Source: Novacetimonas cocois
GTDB taxonomy: Bacteria > Pseudomonadota > Alphaproteobacteria > Acetobacterales > Acetobacteraceae
Direction: 5' to 3'
Length of the DNA stretch: 64,000 nt
Assembly: GCF_003311635.1 (NCBI RefSeq)
Contig: NZ_QEXL01000002.1
Location: 186,001 to 250,000 of the forward strand
This document shows positions 24,977 to 33,885 of this stretch, piece after piece. The position numbers and the translations under genes are program-made. The stretch's first letter is position 1; the number at the start of each line of letters is the position of its first letter. The notes below the pieces were generated by a model, which was not told where the DNA came from, ran no database searches, and saw only the letters and a program-made list of their open reading frames with translations.

Positions 24977-26394
24977 GACCGGTTCCCTTTCGCGTCGGTG
25001 TTCAGCGCGGTTCCGACAGGCGAAGGCAGGCGCCATTCCAGCGTCCGCGCCCCGGTACCCCAGTAATTGGCGGCAACATGGCCCTGCCCGCGCATGCAGG
25101 TCGCGACAAGCACGCCCGCGAAGACCAAGATGGAAACCCCCATCATCACCGCGCCCGCAACGGCCAGCGGCCCCTGATGCGTCATCAGGGAAACGGCCGT
25201 GCCAACCGCCGTCAGGGCGAAATGGATATTCCCGGCCATGCGTGGGACAAGATGGCCGCTCATCTTGCCAATCCAGTAATAGAAACCGGCAAAGGTCGCA
25301 AAAACCGCAGCGAATACGGTCGCGGCATGCACGTCACCCGTTCCACCGGACCGCAGCGACATCATGCCACCTGCCACCAGCAGGACGGCGCATCCCCCGG
25401 CCCAGGCCATCGGCAGGCGAAAAGATATCCGTCCCGCCGCGCCAATGGTCGCCACCCACGCCGCCATCACCACCACGACAGGGGCAAGAATGACGATCAG
25501 TTCCCCCGTCGTCCGGAACGCATCCGCCGTGTTCAGCAGGCCGTCGAACAGGTCATGGGTCCAGACGGAGGCCCCACCCACGGACATCACCGTCAGCGCC
25601 ATGACAACCGGCATGCGCCAGCGCAGGGAAACGCCACAGAAGGTTTCGACGACCTGGCTGACAATCCCCATGGACGGCAGCAGCAGCAGCGCCACCTCCG
25701 GACCGGAAAAGGCATGCAGCACCGTATCGACATGGGCCAGGACATCGCCGCCATCCAGCACGATGCGCGTCAGTGCCGCCGCCAGCACCGGCACGACCAT
25801 GACCAGCATGAACGCCGTCAGCACCTGCGCCCAGACAAACACCGGCATGTCGCGAAGCCGCATGGCGGGCGCGCGCATGTTCAGGACGGACGCCACCATG
25901 TTGATGCCCATTCCCAGCATGCCGACACACCACAGCAGCAGGGCGGCGACGGATACCAGCGGCGACGTCGCCACCGACAGGCCGACCAGCGTCATCACGA
26001 AACTGCCCGCGACCGCGCACCAGCAGGCCATGTTGAGCCGGGGAAAGGCCATGTCGCGCGCACCGGTCAGCAGCGGCACGAACCAGTTGCCGAACCCGCC
26101 GGACAGGGCGGGCAGCACGCAGAAAAAGACCATCATCATGCCGTGGCGCGTGGCGATGCGTTCCCACATTCCGGCGGGATCGCCCCCGCCCCAGCGCGCC
26201 AGCACGTCATGGGGCAGCAACCCGGCCTGCAGCGCAACCGCAAGCATGCCGCCCACGATCCCCGCCACGACCGCGAGGGAGAGATACAGCGTTCCCACCT
26301 TCCGGTGGCCATCCGCATGGCCCCGCTGTCCCGCCAGCCGCGCAGGCAGGCCAGCGTTTCCGCCATCGATCCGGTCGTGACCGACTGTCGGCAT
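24973..26394 (-). CDS. divergent heme-copper oxidase subunit I homologue lacking binuclear-centre ligands
   Basis: Clear homology to CtaD/CoxI: RHGMMMVFFCVLPALSGGFG and GARDMAFPRLN (residues 83-121), GPEVALLLLPSMGI (231-244), WVATI, and AVFATFAGFYYWIGK (363-377). The heme a (low-spin) histidines survive as H84 and H356, and so do the D-channel Asp (D114) and the Glu of helix VI (E233). The binuclear centre is gone: the helix VI G-H-P-E-V-Y motif reads S-G-P-E-V-A, so the CuB His and cross-linked Tyr are lost. The His-His pair reads H280-D281, the heme a3 His is D354, and the K-channel Lys aligns with a Val. Length 473 is short. GAGGGGAG supports ATG 26394. It is intact, coupled to ctaB, with no ctaC or ctaE nearby. 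Confidence 0.85.
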   Translation of the reverse strand: MPTVGHDRIDGGNAGLPARLAGQRGHADGHRKVGTLYLSLAVVAGIVGGMLAVALQAGLLPHDVLARWGGGDPAGMWERIATRHGMMMVFFCVLPALSGGFGNWFVPLLTGARDMAFPRLNMACWCAVAGSFVMTLVGLSVATSPLVSVAALLLWCVGMLGMGINMVASVLNMRAPAMRLRDMPVFVWAQVLTAFMLVMVVPVLAAALTRIVLDGGDVLAHVDTVLHAFSGPEVALLLLPSMGIVSQVVETFCGVSLRWRMPVVMALTVMSVGGASVWTHDLFDGLLNTADAFRTTGELIVILAPVVVVMAAWVATIGAAGRISFRLPMAWAGGCAVLLVAGGMMSLRSGGTGDVHAATVFAAVFATFAGFYYWIGKMSGHLVPRMAGNIHFALTAVGTAVSLMTHQGPLAVAGAVMMGVSILVFAGVLVATCMRGQGHVAANYWGTGARTLEWRLPSPVGTALNTDAKGNRS

Positions 26395-26438
26395 ATATAT
26401 CTACTCCCCTCGTGACGCGGGGATTGCGCCACTGCCCT

Positions 26439-26472
26439 GATATAGCATTTCAGGCGGCAATATATCGCGGCA
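26439..26472. promoter_or_regulatory. inverted repeat and TATCGCG half-site upstream of the ctaD-like gene
   Basis: GATATA (26439-26444) and TATATC (26461-26466) are reverse complements 16 bp apart, about 45-70 bp before the start codon. The right arm runs into ATATCGCGGCA (26462-26472), an 11-mer identical to 425-435 in the secB dyad. No opposing CGCGATA arm is present at the 15-bp distance, so it is only a half-site of that element. Confidence 0.3.
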
Positions 26473-26525
26473 TATCCGCAAAAACGACCCCGTGATCGGG
26501 CCTGTCGGTCGCGGGAATGTCATTA

Positions 26526-26580
26526 CAGCCCTGCCGTCAGGACAGGGCTGCATGCAAATCCGGCATCCCGATCAGGGATG
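26526..26580 (-). terminator. tandem hairpins after pmtA (possible terminator, no T-run)
   Basis: CATCCC (26564-26569) pairs with GGGATG (26575-26580), and CAGCCCTG (26526-26533) pairs with CAGGGCTG (26543-26550). Both lie just past the pmtA stop codon. Neither is followed by a run of T on the minus strand, so termination is uncertain. The rest of the 187-bp gap upstream of the ctaD-like gene carries GATATA-N16-TATATC (26439-26466). Confidence 0.35.
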
Positions 26581-26581
26581 T

Positions 26582-27292
26582 TCAGGCCACCAGCGACTCA
26601 GTCTTCTCGTCCAGCCGGTCGAGCGTGACAAGCGTGAACAGGCCCGCAGGCGGCACGGGACGGATGACCGCGCGCGCCAGATCCTCCGGCGGGAGGAGGC
26701 TTTCCATCGCGAAATCCGGGTGCCAGCCCAGCGAGCGCGAGGCCCGTGCCATGCCGCGCTCCACCGCCAGCCGCACGCCGCCGGTCGCAAGGAAATGGTT
26801 AACGAACAGGATATGCCCGCCCGGCTTGACCACGCGCTTGAGCTCGCTGAGCAGGCGACGCGGATGCGGCACGACCGACGCCACGAACATCGCCACCGCG
26901 ATATCGAACGACGCATCGGGGAACTTTGTTTCCTCCGCGTCCATTTCCAGCAGCGCATCCACGTTCGTAAGGTGCATCTTCGTCACGCGCTGACGCGCGC
27001 GTTCCAGCATGTCTTCCGACAGGTCGATCCCCGTGATCTGCTTGTCACGGCGGTAATAGGGCAGCGCCAGCCCCGTGCCGACCCCGACCTCCAGCACTTG
27101 CTGGCCCGGCAGGGCATTCACCGCTTCGACCGCCCGCTTGCGCGCAAGGGCCGATATGCCACCGAAAAGGGTGTCGTACACCGCCGCCCAGCGACGATAG
27201 GCGACCCTGACGGCATCGGCGTCCAGGGCGGAGCGCGGCGACGGAATCTCGACCACTTTTTCGGCAGTGGCATTACGCAGAACGTCACTCAT
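26582..27292 (-). CDS. pmtA: phosphatidylethanolamine N-methyltransferase (Rhodobacter-type PmtA)
   Basis: A soluble or peripheral SAM-dependent methyltransferase that makes phosphatidylcholine by three methylations of PE. VRVAYRRWAAVYDTLFGG near residue 29 and the SAM motif QVLEVGVGTGLALPYY near 65 are characteristic of the Rhodobacter sphaeroides PmtA type, as are GIDLSEDMLERARQRV, LTNVDALLEMDAE and LKRVVKPGGHILFVNHF. Phosphatidylcholine made by a Pmt enzyme is reported for Acetobacter, which fits. UbiE or another small-molecule methyltransferase is the alternative but matches the N-terminal block less well. It lies 240 bp downstream of gshB; that gap (27293-27532) shows no gene. Confidence 0.85.
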   Translation of the reverse strand: MSDVLRNATAEKVVEIPSPRSALDADAVRVAYRRWAAVYDTLFGGISALARKRAVEAVNALPGQQVLEVGVGTGLALPYYRRDKQITGIDLSEDMLERARQRVTKMHLTNVDALLEMDAEETKFPDASFDIAVAMFVASVVPHPRRLLSELKRVVKPGGHILFVNHFLATGGVRLAVERGMARASRSLGWHPDFAMESLLPPEDLARAVIRPVPPAGLFTLVTLDRLDEKTESLVA

Positions 27293-27532
27293 CAGATGTT
27301 ACCCATCCCCTTGATGCAAACCATCTTCAGGGTCCGGCCCTGCCGTTGCGCGTCTGGCATAATCAAACCTGTCCCGTTCTGCTGCATTAGATTCCCATTC
27401 TGTATCCCGGAACGGCGCCCGGAATATTCCCTGTGCAATTACGCCAGATGGCATACGTCACGGCAAGGGCGCGCAATGGCATAGCATTTTCATCCGCCAG
27501 CCGATACGTTCCGTCCGCATTCCCCGGTCCCA

Positions 27533-28531
27533 TCATCCGTTGCCGCCAAGACGGGCAAGAATGCAGTCCCACAGCAGGCCCGCGGTATTGACGCCGTCGA
27601 AACGATCGATTTCCTGCAGGCCCGTCGGCGATGTCACATTGATTTCCGTCAACCATTCGCCAATGACATCGATGCCGACGAAAATCAGCCCCTGTTCACG
27701 CAGCATCGGGCCGATGGCCGCGCAGATTTCCATGTCACGCGGCGTCAGCGCGGCCTTTACCGCCCTGCCCCCGACATGCATGTTCGAACGCGCCTCCCCT
27801 TCGGCGGGGACGCGGTCGATCGCGCCGATCGGCTTCCCGTCCGCCAGGATGATCCGCTTGTCCCCCTTGCGCACGGCGGGTTCATAACGCTGGATCATCA
27901 GCGGTTCGCGTGAGCGGGCGAAATGCATTTCCAGCAGCGCGTTGAGGTTCGGGTCATCCTCGCGGATGCGAAAGACCCCCGCGCCGCCATTGCCAAACAG
28001 CGGCTTTACGATGATGTCGCGCCACCGGGCGCGGAAATCGTGGATGGCGCGGATGTCCCATGTCACCAGCGTCGGCGGCATCAGGTCGGGATAATGCGTC
28101 ACCAGCAGCTTTTCCGGGGCGTTGCGCACGGCGGCCGGGTCATTGACCACCAGCGCACGCCCCGGCCCGACGCCGTGGACATGTTCCAGCATATGGGTGG
28201 CGGTAATATAGGCCATGTCGAACGGCGGATCCTGGCGCATCAGGATCACATCCATCCCGCCAAGATCAAGAACCTGCTCTTCCCCGAAGGTGGCGTGCGC
28301 GCCCTTCACGCGCTGCACATGGACGCGCCGCGCGCGCGCGGCAAGCCGTTCCAGACGCGAACCATCGGGCGAGACGCGCCCTTCGCTCAGCGTCAGCGTC
28401 TCCACCTGATAGACGAACAGTTCGTATCCGCGGGCCTCGGCTTCCAGCATCATGGCAAAGGTGGAATCGCCGTTGATGTCTATGGCACCAAGCGGGTCCA
28501 TCTGGACCGCTACTTTCAATGGGCGCGACAT
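27533..28531 (-). CDS. gshB: glutathione synthetase
   Basis: GshB ligates gamma-glutamylcysteine and glycine using ATP. It starts with [20 protein letters not shown], the family N-terminus. The [19 protein letters not shown] segment, the ATP-grasp loop [14 protein letters not shown] near residue 170 and the metal-site region [15 protein letters not shown] near 300 follow. Length 332 is normal. The ATG at 28531 has GGAGGT six nucleotides upstream; an in-frame codon at 28552 precedes that site and was rejected. greB ends 120 bp upstream on the same strand. The enzyme supplies glutathione for the gloA product found elsewhere in the window. Confidence 0.96.
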   Translation of the reverse strand: MSRPLKVAVQMDPLGAIDINGDSTFAMMLEAEARGYELFVYQVETLTLSEGRVSPDGSRLERLAARARRVHVQRVKGAHATFGEEQVLDLGGMDVILMRQDPPFDMAYITATHMLEHVHGVGPGRALVVNDPAAVRNAPEKLLVTHYPDLMPPTLVTWDIRAIHDFRARWRDIIVKPLFGNGGAGVFRIREDDPNLNALLEMHFARSREPLMIQRYEPAVRKGDKRIILADGKPIGAIDRVPAEGEARSNMHVGGRAVKAALTPRDMEICAAIGPMLREQGLIFVGIDVIGEWLTEINVTSPTGLQEIDRFDGVNTAGLLWDCILARLGGNG

Positions 28532-28651
28532 GACTGGACCTCCGGACGGCACACAGAGCGGATACTCCGACCGTGTAATAATACGAAATAACGCTTTTGA
28601 AAAACGTCATAATGTGTAAACGGCCCGACAGCCACCATCATCTGTCTTTTT

Positions 28652-29185
28652 TCATGGGCGCGCCTCGGCGGGCGGGGGATAGGAAATGGCGACGATTTCA
28701 AGCATCTCGTCCCCGCGCGGCGTCCTCAGCCGGACCTCGTCGCCCACCTGCGCGCGCATCAGGGCACGCGCTACCGGCGACAGCAGGCTGATTTCGCCCC
28801 GCGCGGTATCGGCCTCGTCCACGCCCATGATGGTGACGACGCGCGTTTCATCGCGTTCCGTAAGGTAGGTGACGCTGGCCCCGAAAAAGACGCGGTCGCG
28901 CCGGGGCTGTGCCGCCGGATCGACGACAATGGCCTTTTCGATGCGTTTCGTCAGGAAACGCACCCTGCGGTCGATTTCCCGCAGGCGCTTCTTGCCATAG
29001 AGGTAGTCGCCATTTTCCGAACGGTCGCCATTGCCCGCCGCCCACGACACGATTTCCACGATGCGGGGACGTTCATCGCGCAAAAGGGTATTGAGTTCGC
29101 GACGCAGCGTCTCCATCCCGACCGGGGAGATATAGCGCGCCAGATCGCGCCCGGCATCGGCGGCTGGCCGCGCCTGCGTCAGCAT
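28652..29185 (-). CDS. greB: transcription elongation factor GreB
   Basis: Gre factors enter the RNA polymerase secondary channel and stimulate cleavage of backtracked RNA. The N-terminal coiled coil contains ISPVGMETLRRELNTLL and the acidic tip GNGDRSENGDYLYGKKRLRE. The wording EIVSWAAGNGDRSENGDY with YGKKRLREIDRRVRFL is the GreB rather than GreA form. The C-terminal FKBP-like domain (VFFGASVTYLTERDETR, GEISLLSPVARALM, GDEVRLRTPRG) is intact. Length 177 includes a short N-terminal extension. The start overlaps the 3' end of galM by 7 bp, so the two form an operon. Confidence 0.94.
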   Translation of the reverse strand: MLTQARPAADAGRDLARYISPVGMETLRRELNTLLRDERPRIVEIVSWAAGNGDRSENGDYLYGKKRLREIDRRVRFLTKRIEKAIVVDPAAQPRRDRVFFGASVTYLTERDETRVVTIMGVDEADTARGEISLLSPVARALMRAQVGDEVRLRTPRGDEMLEIVAISYPPPAEARP

Positions 29186-30063
29186 GTGGCGACGGTCATG
29201 CGGACATGTCCCTCCAGCTTTTCGCCGGGATGCAGGACATGCACGCCGCCATCGCCCACCCCCGGCCGGTTGAAGGCGTCATTCATGTTGGACACCGGCT
29301 CCACCGCGATGAAAGGCTGCTGCCTGGGGGTATAGAGGACAAGGTGGCTGAAGATTTCGCTGGCCTCCAGCGTCAGGGACATGCCCAGCCGCGGCCAGCG
29401 CAGGAAGGCGCTGCGGGACCATCCGGCATAGCAGTTGTCGATGTTGATATCCTCCACATCGCGCATCTTCTCGAACGACCACTCGCCCTGCGCCGGCACG
29501 CGCAGCAGCGGCAGGTGACTGTCATCGTTGGTCCAGACGGATTCCGCCGAAAACCCCAGCCGCAGGCCATTATGGCGCGGGAAATAGGGATGGAATCCCA
29601 ATCCCACCGGCTGGTCCCGCGTATCGGTATTCTCGATCATCATCCCGATCGACAGGCCACATTCACGCAGGTCAAAACGCAGCAGCGCGCGATAGGAAAA
29701 CGGCCACTGCGCCACCGGATCGGCGGGGGGCGTGTGGTCGAGTTCCAGCGTCGCGCTGTCATCCGACAGCAGGTCAAGCCGCCAGCGCCGTTCCCACCCG
29801 TTGCCATGGATGGTGTTGTCCTCGCCCGCGAAATTATGTTCCAGCTGGTAATCCTGTCCCTCGAAACGGAACTGCCCATCGGCGATGCGGTTGGAAAAAG
29901 GCAGCAGCGGATATCCACCCACCGCCCGCCCCCGCTGCGCCAGAAGGTGCGGATCGGCGACGGGGTGCAGGAACGACATGCCGCCCCGCCGCCAGAAGGA
30001 GATCGCCCCACCCACTTCAGGCAGAAGGCCCAGACGTGCCTCGCCCGCCTTAAGTTCGATCAT
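29179..30063 (-). CDS. aldose 1-epimerase family protein
   Basis: A mutarotase-fold enzyme acting on the anomeric carbon of sugars. ARLGLLPEVGGAISFWRRGG opens the fold, PLLPFSNRIADGQFRFEG gives the conserved substrate arginine region, and the catalytic pair is suggested by His in GLGFHPYFPRHNG and Glu in FIAVEPVSNMNDAFN. ATG 30063 is preferred over an upstream start because GAGGAG lies just before it. This gives 294 residues. Substrate cannot be fixed from sequence; galactose mutarotase or a hexose-6-phosphate epimerase are the usual options. The gene leads into greB with a 7-bp overlap. Confidence 0.88.
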   Translation of the reverse strand: MIELKAGEARLGLLPEVGGAISFWRRGGMSFLHPVADPHLLAQRGRAVGGYPLLPFSNRIADGQFRFEGQDYQLEHNFAGEDNTIHGNGWERRWRLDLLSDDSATLELDHTPPADPVAQWPFSYRALLRFDLRECGLSIGMMIENTDTRDQPVGLGFHPYFPRHNGLRLGFSAESVWTNDDSHLPLLRVPAQGEWSFEKMRDVEDINIDNCYAGWSRSAFLRWPRLGMSLTLEASEIFSHLVLYTPRQQPFIAVEPVSNMNDAFNRPGVGDGGVHVLHPGEKLEGHVRMTVATC

Positions 30064-30156
30064 CCCCACTCCTCTTGTCGCTGCTGGCATCCGTAACGAT
30101 CCTGCCCGTTTTTGCAGCGTACGGAAAGGGATACCCCGATCAGGCCGGATGGAACG

Positions 30157-32391
30157 TCAGCGCCCCCTGCGCCGTCCGCCCCGACGGGCGGCGGGATCAT
30201 ACCCCCCGCCACCGGGGCCCAGCGGTTCTGGCGTGCGGGCGCGCCGGGCGTCCGCGCGCGGATTTCCGCCCGCGCGTCCCGCCACGGACTGCGGCAGTGG
30301 CGGTGGCTCCAGCCCCAGTTCCAGTGCCTCCAGCCTGCGGATTTCGTCGCGAAGCCGCGCCGCCGTCTCGAACTCGAGGTCGGCGGAGGCCGCGCGCATG
30401 CGTTTTTCCAGATCGGCGATCGCCCCCTTCAGGTCCTTGCCCACCATTTCGGTGATTTCGCCATCATTGGTGGGGGCGACGGTCACGTAGTCCTGTTCGA
30501 ACACGGAGGACAGGACCTCGCCGATATGCTTGCGCACCGAACGCGGGGTGATGCCGTGTTCCTCGTTCCACAGGGTCTGCTTTTCACGACGCCGGGCCGT
30601 TTCCTCGATGGCGTAGGCAAGGCTGTCGGTCATCTTGTCGGCATACAGCAGGACGCGCCCGTCCACGTTACGCGCCGCGCGCCCGATGGTCTGGATCAGG
30701 GAGGTGCGCGAACGCAGGAACCCTTCCTTGTCGGCATCAAGGATCGCCACCAGCGAACATTCGGGGATATCCAGCCCCTCACGCAGCAGGTTGATGCCGA
30801 TCAGTACGTCAAACGCGCCAAGGCGCAGATCGCGGATGATTTCGATGCGTTCCAGCGTATCGACATCCGAATGCAGGTAACGCACCTTGATCCCGGCTTC
30901 GTTCATGTATTCGGTCAGGTCTTCGGCCATGCGCTTGGTCAGCGTCGTCACCAGCACGCGCCCGCCACTGGCGATGGCCTGCCGGCATTCCGCCAGAAGG
31001 TCGTCCACCTGATGGGCAACGGGGCGCATGTCGGTCACCGGATCGATCAGCCCGGTGGGACGGATCACCTGTTCCGCGAACACGCCGCCCGTCCGCTGCA
31101 GTTCCCACGGCCCCGGCGTCGCGCTGACGAAGATGCTCTGCGGGCGATAGGCATCCCATTCCCCAAATTTCAGCGGACGGTTGTCCAGGCACGACGGCAG
31201 GCGGAAACCGAATTCCGCCAGCACGGACTTACGCGCGTAATCCCCCCGTTCCATCCCGCCGATCTGCGGCACGGTCACGTGGCTTTCATCCACGATCAGG
31301 AGCGCGTCCTCAGGCAGGTATTCGAACAGGGTTGGCGGCGGCTCCCCCGGCTGGCGTCCCGACAGGTAGCGTGAATAGTTCTCGATCCCCTTGCACACCC
31401 CTGTCGTCTCGATCATTTCCAGATCAAAGGTCGTGCGCTGCTGCAGCCGTTCCGCCTCCAGCAGCTTGCCTTCCTTCGTCAGGTGCTCAAGCTGCGTGCG
31501 CAGTTCCGCCTTGATGCCGCTGACCGCCTGGTTGAGGGTGGGGCGCGGGGTGACATAGTGACTGTTGGCGTAAATGCTGATTTCCGCCAGATCAGCGGTC
31601 TTTTCCCCCGTCAGCGGATCGAATTCCACGATCTCGTCAATTTCGTCGCCAAACAGGGTGACGCGCCACGCGCGGTCCTCGTTCTGGACGGGGAAGATGT
31701 CCACGCTTTCGCCACGGACACGGAAGGTGCCGCGCTGGAACGCCGCATCGTTGCGGCGGTACTGCAGTTCCACCAGCGCCTTGACCAGCTGGTCGCGGTC
31801 GATTTCCCCACCGCTTTCCAGCCGGACCACCATGCGCGAATATGTCTCGACCGAGCCGATACCATAGATGCACGAGACCGAAGCGACGATGATGACATCG
31901 TTGCGCTCCAGCAGCGCCTGCGTCGCGGCATGGCGCATGCGGTCGATCTGTTCGTTGATCTGGCTGTCTTTTTCGATATAGGTGTCGGACCGTGGAACGT
32001 AGGCCTCGGGCTGGTAATAATCGTAATAGCTGACGAAATATTCCACCGCGTTGTCGGGGAAGAATTCCTTCATCTCCGCATAAAGCTGCGCGGCCAGCGT
32101 CTTGTTCGGCGCAAGGACAAGGGTGGGTTTCTGCGTCGCCTCGATGACCTTGGCCATCGTGAAGGTCTTGCCCGACCCGGTGACGCCAAGGAGAACCTGA
32201 TCGCGCTCCCCCGCCTCTATCCCCGAAACCAGCTCACGGATCGCCGTCGGCTGGTCGCCCGCGGGTTCATAGGGGGAGTTTATCTTGAACTGCCGGGTCT
32301 TGGGCTTGGCCGGCTGGCGTTCGGGCTGAAAGACGACCGGACCCTCGACACGATCGGTGATCCGTTTTTTCTTACGCGGTGCTGCTGCCAT
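30157..32391 (-). CDS. uvrB: UvrABC nucleotide excision repair subunit B
   Basis: UvrB verifies DNA damage delivered by UvrA and recruits UvrC. Helicase features: Walker [17 protein letters not shown], the beta-hairpin [20 protein letters not shown] that probes the strand, DESH Walker B ([12 protein letters not shown]), and motif [17 protein letters not shown]. The C-terminal UVR motif ([20 protein letters not shown]) contacts UvrC or UvrA. A Gly/Arg-rich tail ([17 protein letters not shown]) follows. ATG 32391 is used; a TTG at 32442 would only add 17 residues unlike UvrB. The next gene upstream ends 105 bp away. Confidence 0.98.
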   Translation of the reverse strand: MAAAPRKKKRITDRVEGPVVFQPERQPAKPKTRQFKINSPYEPAGDQPTAIRELVSGIEAGERDQVLLGVTGSGKTFTMAKVIEATQKPTLVLAPNKTLAAQLYAEMKEFFPDNAVEYFVSYYDYYQPEAYVPRSDTYIEKDSQINEQIDRMRHAATQALLERNDVIIVASVSCIYGIGSVETYSRMVVRLESGGEIDRDQLVKALVELQYRRNDAAFQRGTFRVRGESVDIFPVQNEDRAWRVTLFGDEIDEIVEFDPLTGEKTADLAEISIYANSHYVTPRPTLNQAVSGIKAELRTQLEHLTKEGKLLEAERLQQRTTFDLEMIETTGVCKGIENYSRYLSGRQPGEPPPTLFEYLPEDALLIVDESHVTVPQIGGMERGDYARKSVLAEFGFRLPSCLDNRPLKFGEWDAYRPQSIFVSATPGPWELQRTGGVFAEQVIRPTGLIDPVTDMRPVAHQVDDLLAECRQAIASGGRVLVTTLTKRMAEDLTEYMNEAGIKVRYLHSDVDTLERIEIIRDLRLGAFDVLIGINLLREGLDIPECSLVAILDADKEGFLRSRTSLIQTIGRAARNVDGRVLLYADKMTDSLAYAIEETARRREKQTLWNEEHGITPRSVRKHIGEVLSSVFEQDYVTVAPTNDGEITEMVGKDLKGAIADLEKRMRAASADLEFETAARLRDEIRRLEALELGLEPPPLPQSVAGRAGGNPRADARRARTPEPLGPGGGGYDPAARRGGRRRGR

Positions 32392-32496
32392 GATGTGATG
32401 ACAGTGGGGAGCGCGGGCTGGCGGCGCAAGGGCGCGCGCCAAAGATATTACGCATCCCGTCGCATCCGTCCCGCCCGGCGGCCGGCGGGAACGCCG

Positions 32497-33885
32497 TCAC
32501 CCGTTCCCCAGCGGCGGCGGCACGCGTGCCTCCCGCAGGGCCTGCGCCTGACGTTCCGCCAGCTTCGCGCGATCGAAATCCTCGATCATTTCCTGGAACA
32601 GGCGATACCAGTTCAGCCGTGCCTTGAGCCGCAGGAACACGCTGCCCAGCCCGATGGCCGAACGGTCCACCAGCACGAACGGACGCGGCGGCCGCACCCC
32701 GCCGGTGCGCTTCAGCCCGGCATAGACCCGTTCCGCCACCGCGCGGCCATATTGCGGGTCGTTCTCTTCCTGAATGGCCCGCACGCGGTCCTGCATCAGC
32801 GGTTCATAGATGAAACGCGCCCATTCGTTGAGCACCCGCATCGTCTCACGCGACATGCCGGTGAACCCCCACCCCTGATAGGCGTGATAGGCAAGGTCCT
32901 CGTCATTGGTTTCAAGTGCGCGGTACAGGTCGATGATGCCCTGGACGAAGGACGGCGGGAAAACACGGATCGCCCCGAAATCCAGCAGGTTGATGCCGTA
33001 ATCGTCGCGCACGGTGAAATTGCCCATGTGCGGGTCGCCATGGATGACACCGTAACGGTACAGCGGAATGTACCATGCGTGGAACAGCGAACGCGCCATC
33101 ATGTTGCGCTGTTCCTGATCGGGATCGGTATCCAGCACCTTCTGGATGCCACGGCCCGTCACCCATTCCATCGTCAGCAGCCGCTTCGTGCATAGCTGCT
33201 CGATCGGGGCGGGGACCGTCACGTCCGGCGATCCGGCCAGCATGATGCGATACAGCCGCATGTTCGCGGCCTCACGCGTGTAATCGAGTTCCTCGTACAG
33301 CCGGGCCTCAAGCTCCTCCAGCACGTCGTCCTGCTGAATGGTGCTGTCGATGCGATAGAACAGGCCCACGGCCATGCGGAACTGCCGCAGGTCGGATTCG
33401 ACCGTTGCCTTCATGTCCGGATACTGCAGCTTGCACGCAACCACCCGGCCATCAGGCAGGACGGCGCGATGCACCTGTCCCAGGCTGGCGGCGGCCGCCG
33501 CCTCGCGCCCGAAACTGCGGAAATTGCGTTCCCAGTTCGGGCCAAGTTCGCTCGCCATGCGGCGGCGGACGAAATTCCATCCCATCGCCGGGGCATTCGC
33601 CTGCAGCTGCGCCAGTTCGACGGCGTATTCCTCGGGCAGGGCGCCGGGGATGGTAGACAAAAGCTGCGCGCCCTTCATCAGCGGCCCCTTGAGCCCGCCC
33701 AGCGCGGTCTTCAGGTCGCCCGCATGCATCGTCCGGTCGGAGCGGAAGCCCATCTTGTGCCCGGCGATCCGGGCCGCGATTCCCCCCATCGTGCCGGAGG
33801 TACGGACCATGCGGCGAAATTCGCCAAACAGTCCGCCGTTATCGAGATCCCGTTCTTCCGCCACGTCAGGTACGCTCCAGTTCAT
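32497..33885 (-). CDS. ABC1/AarF/UbiB family atypical kinase-like protein
   Basis: COQ8/UbiB-type kinase-like fold, generally linked to ubiquinone biosynthesis or membrane lipid homeostasis. The Ala-rich nucleotide loop is EAAAAASLGQVHRAVL. Other kinase elements are VVACKLQYP (VAIK Lys), HGDPHMGNFTV (catalytic loop with metal Asn) and NLLDFGAIRVF (DFG). The family-specific N-terminal K-x-G-Q motif reads M-K-G-A-Q, so its Gly is an Ala. There is no obvious C-terminal membrane anchor, which argues against UbiB itself. ATG 33885 overlaps the 3' end of the oligopeptidase gene by 20 bp, so they are cotranscribed. Confidence 0.88.
   Translation of the reverse strand: MNWSVPDVAEERDLDNGGLFGEFRRMVRTSGTMGGIAARIAGHKMGFRSDRTMHAGDLKTALGGLKGPLMKGAQLLSTIPGALPEEYAVELAQLQANAPAMGWNFVRRRMASELGPNWERNFRSFGREAAAAASLGQVHRAVLPDGRVVACKLQYPDMKATVESDLRQFRMAVGLFYRIDSTIQQDDVLEELEARLYEELDYTREAANMRLYRIMLAGSPDVTVPAPIEQLCTKRLLTMEWVTGRGIQKVLDTDPDQEQRNMMARSLFHAWYIPLYRYGVIHGDPHMGNFTVRDDYGINLLDFGAIRVFPPSFVQGIIDLYRALETNDEDLAYHAYQGWGFTGMSRETMRVLNEWARFIYEPLMQDRVRAIQEENDPQYGRAVAERVYAGLKRTGGVRPPRPFVLVDRSAIGLGSVFLRLKARLNWYRLFQEMIEDFDRAKLAERQAQALREARVPPPLGNG

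Noticed and set aside
24973-26394. Calling the ctaD-like gene a pseudogene
   Set aside because: The frame is intact, has a good ribosome-binding site, keeps conserved glycines, heme a ligands and channel acids, and overlaps ctaB translationally; selective loss of one site is not random decay.
25078-26415. 445-codon plus-strand open frame opposite the ctaD-like gene
   Set aside because: His/Gln/Arg-rich shadow; the minus-strand frame has membrane segments and clear oxidase homology.
27387-27656. 89-codon minus-strand open frame in the gshB-pmtA gap
   Set aside because: Starts inside gshB in another frame; no ribosome-binding site or family match.
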